From NCBI GenBank assembly GCA_038205805.1, contig JBBRBO010000006.1, forward strand, positions 21,613 to 85,612: a DNA stretch of 64,000 nucleotides. Direction: 5' to 3'. The notes beneath the pieces were generated by a model that saw nothing but the letters and a program-made list of their open reading frames with translations, made no database searches and was not told the DNA's origin. This DNA is from JBBSBY01 sp038205805 (lineage in GTDB: Bacteria > Desulfobacterota > Desulfomonilia > Desulfomonilales > Desulfomonilaceae). Of this stretch, positions 53,137-60,784 are shown piece by piece (the stretch's first letter is position 1; each line of letters opens with the position of its first letter). The position numbers and the translations under genes were made by a program.

Positions 53137-54018
53137 ATGGATTTGCGTAAGCTCTTGTACTTAGGGTTTTTAATGGGCATAGTAGCCGTAACGTCCTCCT
53201 ATGCCGCCAACTCAGCGTCTCCGAAAGCTACTGCATCACACGCCGTACACGACGACACAGTTTCATCAACATGGATTGTTGTGAACCTGTTCACCGGCAA
53301 ATCTTCACGACAAGCAGTGCTGGTCAGGGACACACTGGCGCGCTTGGGCGCCGAGGGCCGAGGTATAGTGCTGCCTTACAATGAAATCACCGTTGAAAAT
53401 ATGAGGGCTATGCGACCGGCGTTTCTGGCACTGAGCCCAAACGGCATTCCTTGGTGCAAGTACAAGGGGAAAAACGGCGCTGAGCTTCAGGCCTTCTTCA
53501 AGGCTCTTCCCGTCATTGCCGAGGAATTGCAAATCCCCATGATAGGCATTTGCGGTGGTCACCAGGCGATAGCCCTTGCATTCGGCGGCAAAGTCGGCCC
53601 CATTAAGGGCGGTGAAGATGACTGCTTTCCCTACGGACATAATCCCACTGAGCGCGGACGGCACAACTTAGAGGTTCTGATGGACGATCCCCTCTTTCAT
53701 GACATGGGAAAAACCATCAACCTCGTGCAGAATCATTATGACGAAGTGAAGAAGACTCCCAGTGGATTCATGTGCTTGGCCAACAACCAATTGTGCAAGT
53801 ATCAAATCATACGGCACTCTACCCTGCCCGTTTATGGTGTACAAGCGCATACCGAATATTTTATGAATTCTCGACCGGATGGCGGGATTCTCTTGAAAAA
53901 TTTTCTGAAGATAGCTAAAACACACAATCAGATCGCTCGGAGCGGGCCGGCTAAAATCAAGGAAAGCCGAGTTGATTCCGAGAAACCCAAGCTGGAAACG
54001 ACAGCGGTCCCGTGGTGA
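53137..54018 (+). CDS. Exported class I glutamine-amidotransferase-like protein
   Basis: 293 residues. A signal peptide (LLYLGFLMGIVAVTSSYAANS) is followed by a class I GATase fold. The nucleophile is Cys139 in 'PMIGICGGHQAIALAFGG', and His238/Glu240 in 'VYGVQAHTEYF' complete the triad. 'VQNHYDEVKKTPSGF' is the usual histidine-loop region. Normal GATases feed ammonia to a cytosolic synthase, so an exported one with an intact triad is unusual; it may hydrolyse a gamma-glutamyl or amide bond in the periplasm. The ATG has GGAGAGGG about 13 nt upstream. It is three bp from the thioesterase gene. Confidence 0.85.
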   Translation: MDLRKLLYLGFLMGIVAVTSSYAANSASPKATASHAVHDDTVSSTWIVVNLFTGKSSRQAVLVRDTLARLGAEGRGIVLPYNEITVENMRAMRPAFLALSPNGIPWCKYKGKNGAELQAFFKALPVIAEELQIPMIGICGGHQAIALAFGGKVGPIKGGEDDCFPYGHNPTERGRHNLEVLMDDPLFHDMGKTINLVQNHYDEVKKTPSGFMCLANNQLCKYQIIRHSTLPVYGVQAHTEYFMNSRPDGGILLKNFLKIAKTHNQIARSGPAKIKESRVDSEKPKLETTAVPW

Positions 54019-54021
54019 GGA

Positions 54022-54435
54022 ATGATTGATAAGAAGGCGGATCCTATACGATTCGCAACCGAGGTAGTGGGCGGAGATCCTTTTTCGCGTTTTCTTGGCA
54101 TTAAGGTGGAAAAGGTTAAGGATTCGTACGCCAAGTTAAGCCTAGAAATCAAACCGGAATATTGTAATTCGGAGCGACGCTCTCATGGCGGCGCACTTTT
54201 CGCCTTAGCGGACGAGGCCTTTGCCGTTGCGGCGAATTCTCGGGGGTACATGGCATTCGGGTTGGAGATGAAGATTAACTACTTTCAGGCCACAGGCCCG
54301 GGAGATAGAATCACCGCCGAAGCCACTCCCATTGATATTAGGAAGCGGGTTAGTCTTTGGAACATCGAGCTCACGGATCAGAATGGCTGCAAAATTGCCG
54401 TGGCGCACGGTATGGCGTATCACTTCATCGATTAA
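54022..54435 (+). CDS. PaaI-type hotdog thioesterase
   Basis: 137-residue hotdog-fold acyl-CoA thioesterase. 'HGGALFALADEAFAVAANSRG' carries the catalytic His-Gly-Gly and the Asp/Glu helix of the PaaI group. 'MKINYFQATGPGDRITAEA' is the substrate strand. It probably cleaves (hydroxy)phenylacetyl- or other CoA esters. Its start is 3 bp after the amidotransferase stop and it ends 9 bp before the regulator, so the three form one operon. Confidence 0.92.
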   Translation: MIDKKADPIRFATEVVGGDPFSRFLGIKVEKVKDSYAKLSLEIKPEYCNSERRSHGGALFALADEAFAVAANSRGYMAFGLEMKINYFQATGPGDRITAEATPIDIRKRVSLWNIELTDQNGCKIAVAHGMAYHFID

Positions 54436-54444
54436 GAGGCTTCC

Positions 54445-55893
54445 ATGAGTTCTTCCACATCGGGAACAGTTCTCATTATTGAAGATGACCCCTACACCGG
54501 ACCGGTTACGCAACAGTTGCTTCAAGCCGAAGGTTTCTCTGCGGACCTTGTGGAGTGCGCTGAAGCCGGGATAGCTCGTCTGGATGACCCGAACGCTCTT
54601 GAGCCGGACATGATCCTACTCGACGTGAATTTACCGGGCATCGACGGCTTTCAAATGGTATCTCGCATCAAAAGCCATCAAAACCACAAGTATATCCCCG
54701 TAATGATGTGCTCGGTGCACGATGAGCTTGATTTTATCATTCAAGGACTTAATCAGGGAGCGGATGGATACATCACGAAGCCGTTCAAGGCTGATGAACT
54801 GATTGCACGGGTCAATTCAATGCTGAGGACCCGGCATCTGTACCAGAAACTTAGGCATGAGCGACAAATAAACCGTAAATTAACCATTACGTTGGATCGG
54901 GGGGAGCGGATGGCCGACCAGCTCGGTCGCTCGGCGCCCATGCGTCGCATCGGTGAACTGATTCTGGATATAGCGGATAGCGATTCTCACGTGCTTATCC
55001 AGGGAGAATCGGGTGTCGGCAAGGAAGTCCTGGCACGGTGCATTCACAACGAGAGTTCGCGACGTGACGGCCCATTCGTAGTGGTGAATTGCGCAGTCTA
55101 CGCAGAAACCCTGTTGCAATCCGAACTATTCGGTCATGAAAAAGGAGCGTTTACCGGAGCGATCCGTCGCAAACCGGGACGTTTCGAGCAGGCGCAGGGC
55201 GGCACCATATTCCTAGATGAAGTTGGTGAGATAAGTCTTTCCACACAAGTAATGCTCTTGCGGGTAATTCAAGAGCGAGCCTTTGAGCGGGTAGGCGGAG
55301 AAGAAACCCTTGTCTCGAACGCGCGTATTTTGGCCGCCACGAACCGAGATCTCAAAGCGGCCATGCGCCAGGGCGTATTTCGTGAGGATCTTTATTGGCG
55401 CTTGAACGTAATCCCCATTCATGTGCCGCCGCTGCGTGAACGCAAGGAAGACATACCTCAGTTGATCACAAACTTCATTGAACGCTATAATGAGCGCTTC
55501 GGAAAACAGGTGACTTCGTTTGCGCAAGAGGCTTTGGATCTCATTTTCAGCCATCATTGGCCGGGGAACGTCCGTGAATTGGAAAACGCGGTGGAACGTG
55601 CAATGCTGTTGGCCAAAGAGGACGTTGTTCGTTCTCAGGATCTTCCCCCGGAATTGCGACAGGGTTTTTCGAGAAGGGGAATTGATCCCGCCACGAACCT
55701 TGAGCGCATCGAGCGCGACCACGTTCGCTCAGTGCTTGAGAAGTGTCAATGGAACAAATACAAGGCCGCAAAGGTAATGGGAATCAGTCGCAGCACGCTC
55801 TATAGTAAGATAAAGAAACATGGTTTGAGCCATCCCGGCCGGGACTACGACACGCAGGCCGATGCCGCTCCGGATGGTGTTGACGACCTGTAG
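54445..55893 (+). CDS. Sigma-54-dependent response regulator (NtrC type)
   Basis: 482 residues: REC domain with phosphoacceptor D60 ('MILLDVNLPG') and 'YITKPFKADEL', then the AAA+ sigma-54 activator with Walker A 'GESGVGKEV' (about 187), intact GAFTGA loop (234-239), Walker B 'GGTIFLDEVGEI', 'FREDLYWRLNVIPIHVPPLR', and a Fis-type HTH at the C-terminus ('KYKAAKVMGISRSTLYSKIK'). It can therefore contact RNA polymerase-sigma54. AGAGG lies 5 nt before the ATG. No kinase is encoded next to it. Confidence 0.95.
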   Translation: MSSSTSGTVLIIEDDPYTGPVTQQLLQAEGFSADLVECAEAGIARLDDPNALEPDMILLDVNLPGIDGFQMVSRIKSHQNHKYIPVMMCSVHDELDFIIQGLNQGADGYITKPFKADELIARVNSMLRTRHLYQKLRHERQINRKLTITLDRGERMADQLGRSAPMRRIGELILDIADSDSHVLIQGESGVGKEVLARCIHNESSRRDGPFVVVNCAVYAETLLQSELFGHEKGAFTGAIRRKPGRFEQAQGGTIFLDEVGEISLSTQVMLLRVIQERAFERVGGEETLVSNARILAATNRDLKAAMRQGVFREDLYWRLNVIPIHVPPLRERKEDIPQLITNFIERYNERFGKQVTSFAQEALDLIFSHHWPGNVRELENAVERAMLLAKEDVVRSQDLPPELRQGFSRRGIDPATNLERIERDHVRSVLEKCQWNKYKAAKVMGISRSTLYSKIKKHGLSHPGRDYDTQADAAPDGVDDL

Positions 55894-55899
55894 CCCATC

Positions 55900-56223
55900 A
55901 TGACTATCGTGATATATGAGGCGCAACCGTCGGACTCCCAAGAGCCCGTACGCTGGGCGGAGTGCGCAAGCGGCCCAATAGGCCCCGTCAACTCAACGGC
56001 TGGGTATACGCCCGCAAGGCTTGCCCGTTTGCCCTCAAAGCGCCGCATATTGACCCTTGAGCTCCCCGCCATAGAACGCCCTGATTTAGAAACGTTGGTG
56101 AAAGCGGTTCTCCGCAAAAGCCTCAAGGTCTCCCCTGCTCTCGGTGGTGAATCCATCCTCTACCTTGTAGTGAATGAATCCATTCACAAACTGCAGGAGA
56201 TAGCTGCGAACGAGAGGCTTTGA
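55900..56223 (+). CDS. Possible small hypothetical protein
   Basis: An open frame of 107 codons starting 6 bp after the regulator stop. Residues 45-107 (LTLELPAIERPDLETLVKAV, then KSLKVSPALGGESILYLVVN) look protein-like, but there is no good ribosome site and no family motif. Translational coupling to the regulator is possible. Confidence 0.35.
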   Translation: MTIVIYEAQPSDSQEPVRWAECASGPIGPVNSTAGYTPARLARLPSKRRILTLELPAIERPDLETLVKAVLRKSLKVSPALGGESILYLVVNESIHKLQEIAANERL

Positions 56224-56441
56224 TTCGTGTAGGTTGTCGACGTCTCTTGCGTTCCTGAAGGAAAACGGCAGCTCGCCGAATAGAGCACGATATGCAACCG
56301 CTGAATTTGTTTCGGACGCACGTAGTGACGGTTCTTGCTCCTTGTGCTCTGAAAAACGGAGGACGCACAATCGATTTTGTCTTGACAATGTCGCAACAGA
56401 TAGCTTATTGTGATTGGATGATGGTTGCGCCGGTACCCGTC

Positions 56442-56516
56442 GGGCGGGTAGCTCAGCGGGAGAGCGTCGGCCTTACAAGCCGAGGGTCACAGGTTCAAAT
56501 CCTGTTCCGCCTACCA
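56442..56516 (+). tRNA. tRNA-Val (TAC)
   Basis: A 75-nt cloverleaf. The acceptor GGGCGGG pairs with TCCGCCT, then discriminator A and encoded CCA. The D-arm is AGCTC/GAGC, the anticodon loop CTTACAA (anticodon TAC), and the T-arm ACAGG-TTCAAAT-CCTGT. Confidence 0.95.
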
Positions 56517-56537
56517 TATCCACAAGCGCATCTCATC

Positions 56538-56614
<77 letters not shown>

Positions 56615-56735
56615 ACCAAAATTTAATGATTTAAGGACATTATAAAGATAGAGGTGGTCCAAACAAGTAACAGTTATTAAACCAAACCTGATTTTGTTGC
56701 CATTTTGTTACTGCCTACGCTCAAGAACTGTACAG

Positions 56736-56998
56736 CTATCGGGCTGCTTTTTTGCGCGCCGCCCACGTTTCGCTCTTCCCGTGTTCAAAGCTCATTATAT
56801 CTATCGCTTCAACGATCTTGTTATCCGGTATACGCCCATAACGTCCGGCCATTCCACGGCTATGACCCGTGATCGCCTTACAAACCTCAGAATCCTGCCC
56901 CGAGGATAGCGCGTTCGTTTTCCACATGTGACGAATATCCTTAATAGTCGGCGCCGGGTCCACATCAAGCGCCCGAACAGCCTTAACCCAACATTTAA
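56736..56998 (-). pseudogene. Tyrosine recombinase, C-terminal fragment
   Basis: The minus strand encodes the end of a phage-type integrase: 'VIKCWVKAVRALDVDPAPT', 'IKDIRHMWKTNALSSG' (the H/R box), 'CKAITGHSRGMAGRYGRI' (GH box and catalytic-Tyr region) and 'NKIVEAIDIMSFEHG'. The N-terminal core-binding and first-Arg parts are missing. The open frame continues to 57050, but the first 18 residues belong to overlapping DNA of the opposite-strand pseudogene. It lies 122 bp from tRNA-Asp. Confidence 0.75.
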
Positions 56999-57605
56999 TG
57001 ACTTGGCTCCACCATGCGCCCAAGATCAAGCTCCTCCGGGAAACGGACAAGAAGGAACTCTACCCCCTGTCGTAAGACGAACAGGAGATGCTTTTTTCCG
57101 AGTTGCCGCCGCACTTGAAGAGCATGGCGCTGTTTGCGGTCAACACCGGCGTCAGAGAACAAGAGGTCTGTGGATTAAACTGGGATATGGAGGTGGTCAT
57201 CCCCGAACTTGTCACTTCGGTGTTCATTATTCCCCCGCATCGAGTGAAGAACCGGCAGGACCGTCTCGTAATTTGAACCGAGTCGCTAAAGCAGTGATCG
57301 AGAAACAGAGAGGCAAGCATCCCACCCATATCGTCAGTTATCCGGGCGACCCCAGTGGCGAGCATGCGCAACACAGCGTGGGAGAATGCCGGAGAGCGCG
57401 CAGGATTGGCGCAATTGCGGGTCCATGATCTGAAACTCTCTTTGGGTCCGAGGTTACGCGCCCCGTGGGTATCCTTTGAGGACCGGCAGGACCTCCTCGG
57501 CCATAAGCGGGGAGAATCACGACCCATATTCCGCGCCGGAGTTGCTCAATTTAATGCGGGCAGCAGAGCAGACTTGCGCCGATCATTGGCACAAATCCGG
57601 CACAA
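56998..57605 (+). pseudogene. Tyrosine recombinase pseudogene with several frameshifts
   Basis: Pieces of a second integrase follow each other in changing frames. 'WLHHAPKIKLLRE..KKELYPLS' precedes an in-frame TAA at 57073. Next come 'SELPPHLKSMALFAVNTGVR' with 'EQEVCGLNW' (first catalytic Arg), 'FIIPPHRVKNRQDRLVI', then another frame for 'NRVAKAVIEKQRGKHPTHI', back for 'NTAWENAGERAGLAQLRVHD' and 'LGHKRG', and a third frame for 'PYSAPELLNLMRAAEQ' (catalytic Tyr region). At least three shifts and one stop make it dead. It points away from the opposite-strand fragment at 56736-56998. Confidence 0.82.
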
Positions 57606-57628
57606 TGGTCGTTCCGCGAAAACACCTT

Positions 57629-57849
57629 ATACCAATGTGCTTTCAAACGAGGAATATAGGTGAAGGACCTTTTAATAAGAGCAGGTTTCCCAAACTACTA
57701 TGAAAGAATGTTTAAATGCGCCGCAAGTGGCTTTTTCTCCTTGAGAAAAGGCACTTGCGGCTATTTTGAAAGTTCTTGGAGAGGGGTTTGGAGAAACTTC
57801 TTTCAAGAAGGTTCTCTCCAATATTACTTCTTTTATTGCGCATTCGTAT
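57629..57849 (-). repeat. Dispersed ~223-bp MITE-like repeat, subfamily A, copy A6 (inverted)
   Basis: Plus-strand ends are ATACCAATGTGC and GCGCATTCGTAT, 221 bp. T flanks both ends. It is inserted just after the recombinase relic, before tRNA-Thr. Confidence 0.92.
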
Positions 57850-57895
57850 TAGGCGTCTGAGGGCTGTGTAACAGTCTGGAATCTAGTAGGCTTTC

Positions 57896-57971
57896 TGGAG
57901 CCGGAGATGGGAGTCGAACCCACGACCTGATGATTACGAATCAACTGCTCTGGCCACTGAGCTACCCCGGC
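57896..57971 (-). tRNA. tRNA-Thr (CGT)
   Basis: A 76-nt cloverleaf on the minus strand. The acceptor GCCGGGG pairs with CTCCGGC, then T and CCA. The anticodon loop has CGT, and the T-arm is GTGGG-TTCGACT-CCCAT. Confidence 0.94.
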
Positions 57972-58162
57972 TCTGAGGTATACGTCCACGTGTTGGGATG
58001 AATGGAAAGACAAGAAACGACGTGAGCGATCCGTTATAAGCCATAAAATCTACAACAAGCCTGAATATCTGTCAATCTCAAAACGTGCCCAAATTCACGG
58101 TCAGCTTTGGACGATGTGTGCTTCGGTGTTCAAAGCACCAAATCTCTAGGACTCCCGGCACG

Positions 58163-58477
58163 TTAAAGCCGGCAACTATCCTCCGCTCCCGGTTCACCCT
58201 GCAACGTGTTGCTGATAAGTACAAAGCAGCCGGCTTTCTCTTGGGCTCGTGCTATGGTAGTCTCATTGCCTTCGATCTCAAGAGTGAAGCTGTAGTTGAT
58301 TGCACCAATCTGTCGAGTCCCGTCGGCTTTGGGTCTTCCTTTGGCGTATCTGACTTTTTTCTTGATTTCGACGGCGAATCTATGGAACTTGCCTTTCGGC
58401 AGTCGCTGGGCGGCAGCTTGAGCGTCGGGAAGGCATGTATAGGTGATCTTTTTCTGTATCGCCTTGATGTCGGTCAA
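58163..58477 (-). pseudogene. IS1634-type transposase fragment
   Basis: A minus-strand frame of 104 codons includes 'KKKVRYAKGRPKADGTRQIG', 'YSFTLEIEGNETTIARAQEK' and 'AGCFVLISNTLQG'. This matches, from memory, the middle of IS1634/IS4-like transposases ('K..Y.KRGRP', 'I..A....GRF.L.TN'). The DDE catalytic parts are absent and the flanks lack coherent frames, so it is a relic. Terminal inverted repeats of the IS were not found. Confidence 0.6.
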
Positions 58478-58884
58478 CTCAGACGCGTACGCGCACGCTC
58501 ACCATTGACCCGGCAGAGGAATCCACGCCCACTCCCCGCGCCCTGGCTAATCACATGCGTTGTTTAGAACTGGGAAAATCCGACGAAGATTTGAAACACG
58601 TTCAGGAGATCGGCCTTATTCACTGGTCGCTCGTGTGGAGCAGCGCTTGTCCGCGGGAGGCGGCGCATTCGCTATCGACGAAACGGAGTTCGAGGAGAAG
58701 CCGGCGTTTTCGACACAGTATTTGCCGTCAAAGGTTGAGGATCGCTCTCGGGTGCTGTTGATTTTTATCTCAGGTGACTCGATGGCGCCGGTTATTCATA
58801 GGCGCTAATTTAAGGTTTGTAACTGTCTGAAATCATTAAAATCGGGAATTCAAAATCCGTAATGATTTCCAAATAAAGTCAGCG

Positions 58885-58969
58885 CTTATGGGGGTTTGGG
58901 TAGAAACTTCTTTCAAGAAGGTTCTCCCCAAATAGTACTTCTTTGATGACGTATTGGTATTATCTCCCC
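58885..58969 (-). repeat. Half-copy of the dispersed repeat, subfamily B (B7)
   Basis: Only the outer third remains: GGGGGTTTGGGTAGAAAC, the TTCTTTCAAGAAGG hairpin and the terminal GACGTATTGGTAT. The other end is lost, possibly through the same rearrangements that broke the transposase. Confidence 0.82.
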
Positions 58970-59421
58970 ATGTAGCATCCGCCGCCGCAGCCCCCCATTC
59001 CTCGTTGGCCCATACACGTGCGATTCTTGAGCACGTTGACGAAAGCCTTCCGTTTTTCAGCAGGGAGTTCCGCTGCGGTTTGTATGATGCGACGTGCGGC
59101 GATTTTTTCCATATTGCCTTTGAGGACGTGCAGTTCCGCCATACGAGCCTGGATCGCAGCGGTATTGCTGGGATCCGCAGCGATCTGGTCAAGCAACTCC
59201 GCCCGCTTTTCCGTGATGGCTTCTATGCCGGCGAGGATGGCTTCCTGGGCATTTTGCCGAAGAGAATGCTGAATTTGCCGCACATCCACGGGAGTAAGCC
59301 CCTGAAACTCCACTGCGGCCGGTCGGTAATAGGCGTAGTAGCGCCATGCCGCCGTTCCAAGCACGGCAAAGTTCAATGAGAGAGAAAAGACGAGCAAGCC
59401 CACAAGAATTTTGCTTCTCAT
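58960..59421 (-). CDS. Membrane-anchored periplasmic metal-sensor/heavy-metal-resistance-like protein
   Basis: 153 residues. An N-terminal anchor (ILVGLLVFSLSLNFAVLGTAAW) is followed by a helical-hairpin domain ('LTPVDVRQIQHSLRQNAQEA', 'LPAEKRKAFVNVLKNRTCMG') like the CnrX/ZraP 'Metal_resist' fold. The tail is Gly/Cys/Met-rich (GMGGCGGGCYMGR), suited to binding metal. Its start overlaps the anti-sigma stop by 4 bp (ATGA). In CnrYXH-type systems the periplasmic sensor releases a sigma factor through the anti-sigma protein; the same logic is inferred here. Repeat B7 overlaps its 3' end region. Confidence 0.85.
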   Translation of the reverse strand: MRSKILVGLLVFSLSLNFAVLGTAAWRYYAYYRPAAVEFQGLTPVDVRQIQHSLRQNAQEAILAGIEAITEKRAELLDQIAADPSNTAAIQARMAELHVLKGNMEKIAARRIIQTAAELPAEKRKAFVNVLKNRTCMGQRGMGGCGGGCYMGR

Positions 59422-59858
59422 TGAGCGCTCTCCCTGGGTGTGAGTTCGATTACAGCTTCGGCTAGGGTGTTTTCGGTGGTGGGCGCTACCAGATTGAAGA
59501 CTTCGCCGGCGCGCTCATGGTAGTCGGAAGCGATGAGGGTCTTACCCGCGAAGCTCCCGATGGCAACAGCGAGTAAAACCAGGGCCGCATACACCGGTAT
59601 CAAGGTGTGCAATCGAAATCTGGGCCAACTACGCGAGGTTCCGTCGGCAATAGCGGCCTTCACGCGAGCCTTGAGCGCCGAAGACGCCACGGGCTCCAGA
59701 AGCGCCCCAAGACGCGAATCGATCCCTGCGATCGCCTCGTAGAAGACGCTGCACCGCTCACATTGCCGGCAATGCCGGCGAGCCGCCGCAAAGGCTTCCT
59801 TGTTCGCCTCGCCGTCCATGCCTTTGGACAACGTTTGTTGGTAATGTAGGCAATTCAT
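59418..59858 (-). CDS. Zinc-finger anti-sigma factor
   Basis: 146 residues from the ATG at 59858 (GGAGGG 7 nt upstream). The N-terminal ZAS-like domain is 'MNCLHYQQTLSKGMDGEAN' followed by 'RRHCRQCERC' (His-Cys..Cys zinc ligands). A single membrane helix (LIPVYAALVLLAVAIGSFAG, about 95-115) and a short periplasmic domain follow. It is expected to hold the ECF sigma factor encoded 59 bp upstream. The end overlaps the metal-sensor gene, giving a three-gene cassette. Confidence 0.88.
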   Translation of the reverse strand: MNCLHYQQTLSKGMDGEANKEAFAAARRHCRQCERCSVFYEAIAGIDSRLGALLEPVASSALKARVKAAIADGTSRSWPRFRLHTLIPVYAALVLLAVAIGSFAGKTLIASDYHERAGEVFNLVAPTTENTLAEAVIELTPRESAQ

Positions 59859-59917
59859 GGAATCACCCTCCATAGGGATTATACACATAAGCGCTCAAGT
59901 TCCAGCGCAAAAAACCG

Positions 59918-60502
59918 CTAATCCGTCAGTAATTCTGTGAGTTTTTTTCGCGCTCGGAAGATTAACGATTCCACCGACGACGCCGAAGTGTTCATAACCA
60001 CGGCAACCGCCTCGTAACTGAGGTTTTCCCGCGCCTTGAGCATAAGCGCTGTTCGTTGGCGCTCGGGTAGTTTTCCGAGGGCCGCTTCCACCCGAGCGTG
60101 CTCCTGTTTTATGCCGAGCATAGCTTCGGCGTCGGGGGCCTCGCAGCCGAAAAGGTTCTCCGCCGCGCCTGCCGAGTCATCATCCTTGCCGTCCAATTCG
60201 CTGAACAACATGGTGGCTTTGCGTTTAATCGAGGCGAATACGTTGATGCTGCGATTCCGAGCGATGGTGAGAAGCCACGTCTTAAACTGCGCCTTGTCCG
60301 CGGAAAAGGATTCCAGCGACTTGAACGCTTGGAAAAACGCGTCCTGGACGATGTCTTCCGCCTCTTGGGGACGCCTGGTAATCATAAACGCCACGCGCAA
60401 CACCGTCGAGGAATGGCGTTCCACGAGTTCACCAAAGGCCTCTACCCCGCCGGCCCGTATGTGGAGGACAATCTCCTCATCCGTGAGATGCTCATAGTTC
60501 AT
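59918..60502 (-). CDS. ECF RNA polymerase sigma factor (RpoE-like)
   Basis: 194 residues with sigma region 2 ('HLTDEEIVLHIRAGGVEAFG', 'RRPQEAEDIVQDAFFQAFKS', 'FKTWLLTIARNRSINVF') and region 4 ('LPERQRTALMLKARENLSYE', 'SASSVESLIFRARKKLTELL'). It lacks regions 1 and 3, as ECF factors do. It is first in the cassette sigma, anti-sigma, sensor on the minus strand. Target promoters cannot be seen. Confidence 0.95.
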   Translation of the reverse strand: MNYEHLTDEEIVLHIRAGGVEAFGELVERHSSTVLRVAFMITRRPQEAEDIVQDAFFQAFKSLESFSADKAQFKTWLLTIARNRSINVFASIKRKATMLFSELDGKDDDSAGAAENLFGCEAPDAEAMLGIKQEHARVEAALGKLPERQRTALMLKARENLSYEAVAVVMNTSASSVESLIFRARKKLTELLTD

Positions 60503-60552
60503 GGTGTATGAATCGCAATTCCCAAAGGTATACCGGCTCCTAACGATGTCTT

Positions 60553-60774
60553 ATGCCAAGACCTAAACAAAAAAGTAATGTCGGGGAGAACCTTCTTGAA
60601 AGAAATTTCTCCTCAAACCCCTGTCCAAGAACTTTCACAAATGCCCAAACCGGCTTTTCTCAAGGAGAAAACACCGCTTTCGGCGATTATCACAAGCTTC
60701 TTAGAAAGAGATTGGATAAACCTGCTTTGCAATAAAAGCTCCACCGATCTAACTTTTGTGAAAGCACATCGCTA
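60553..60774 (+). repeat. Dispersed ~223-bp MITE-like repeat, subfamily B, copy B4
   Basis: Begins ATGCCAAGACCTAAAC and ends GCACATCGCTA. The central AAACCGG/CCGCTTTCGG region is partly diverged. It lies in the divergent gap upstream of the sigma gene, so it may carry or disturb that promoter. Confidence 0.88.
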
Positions 60775-60784
60775 GAATCGTGCT

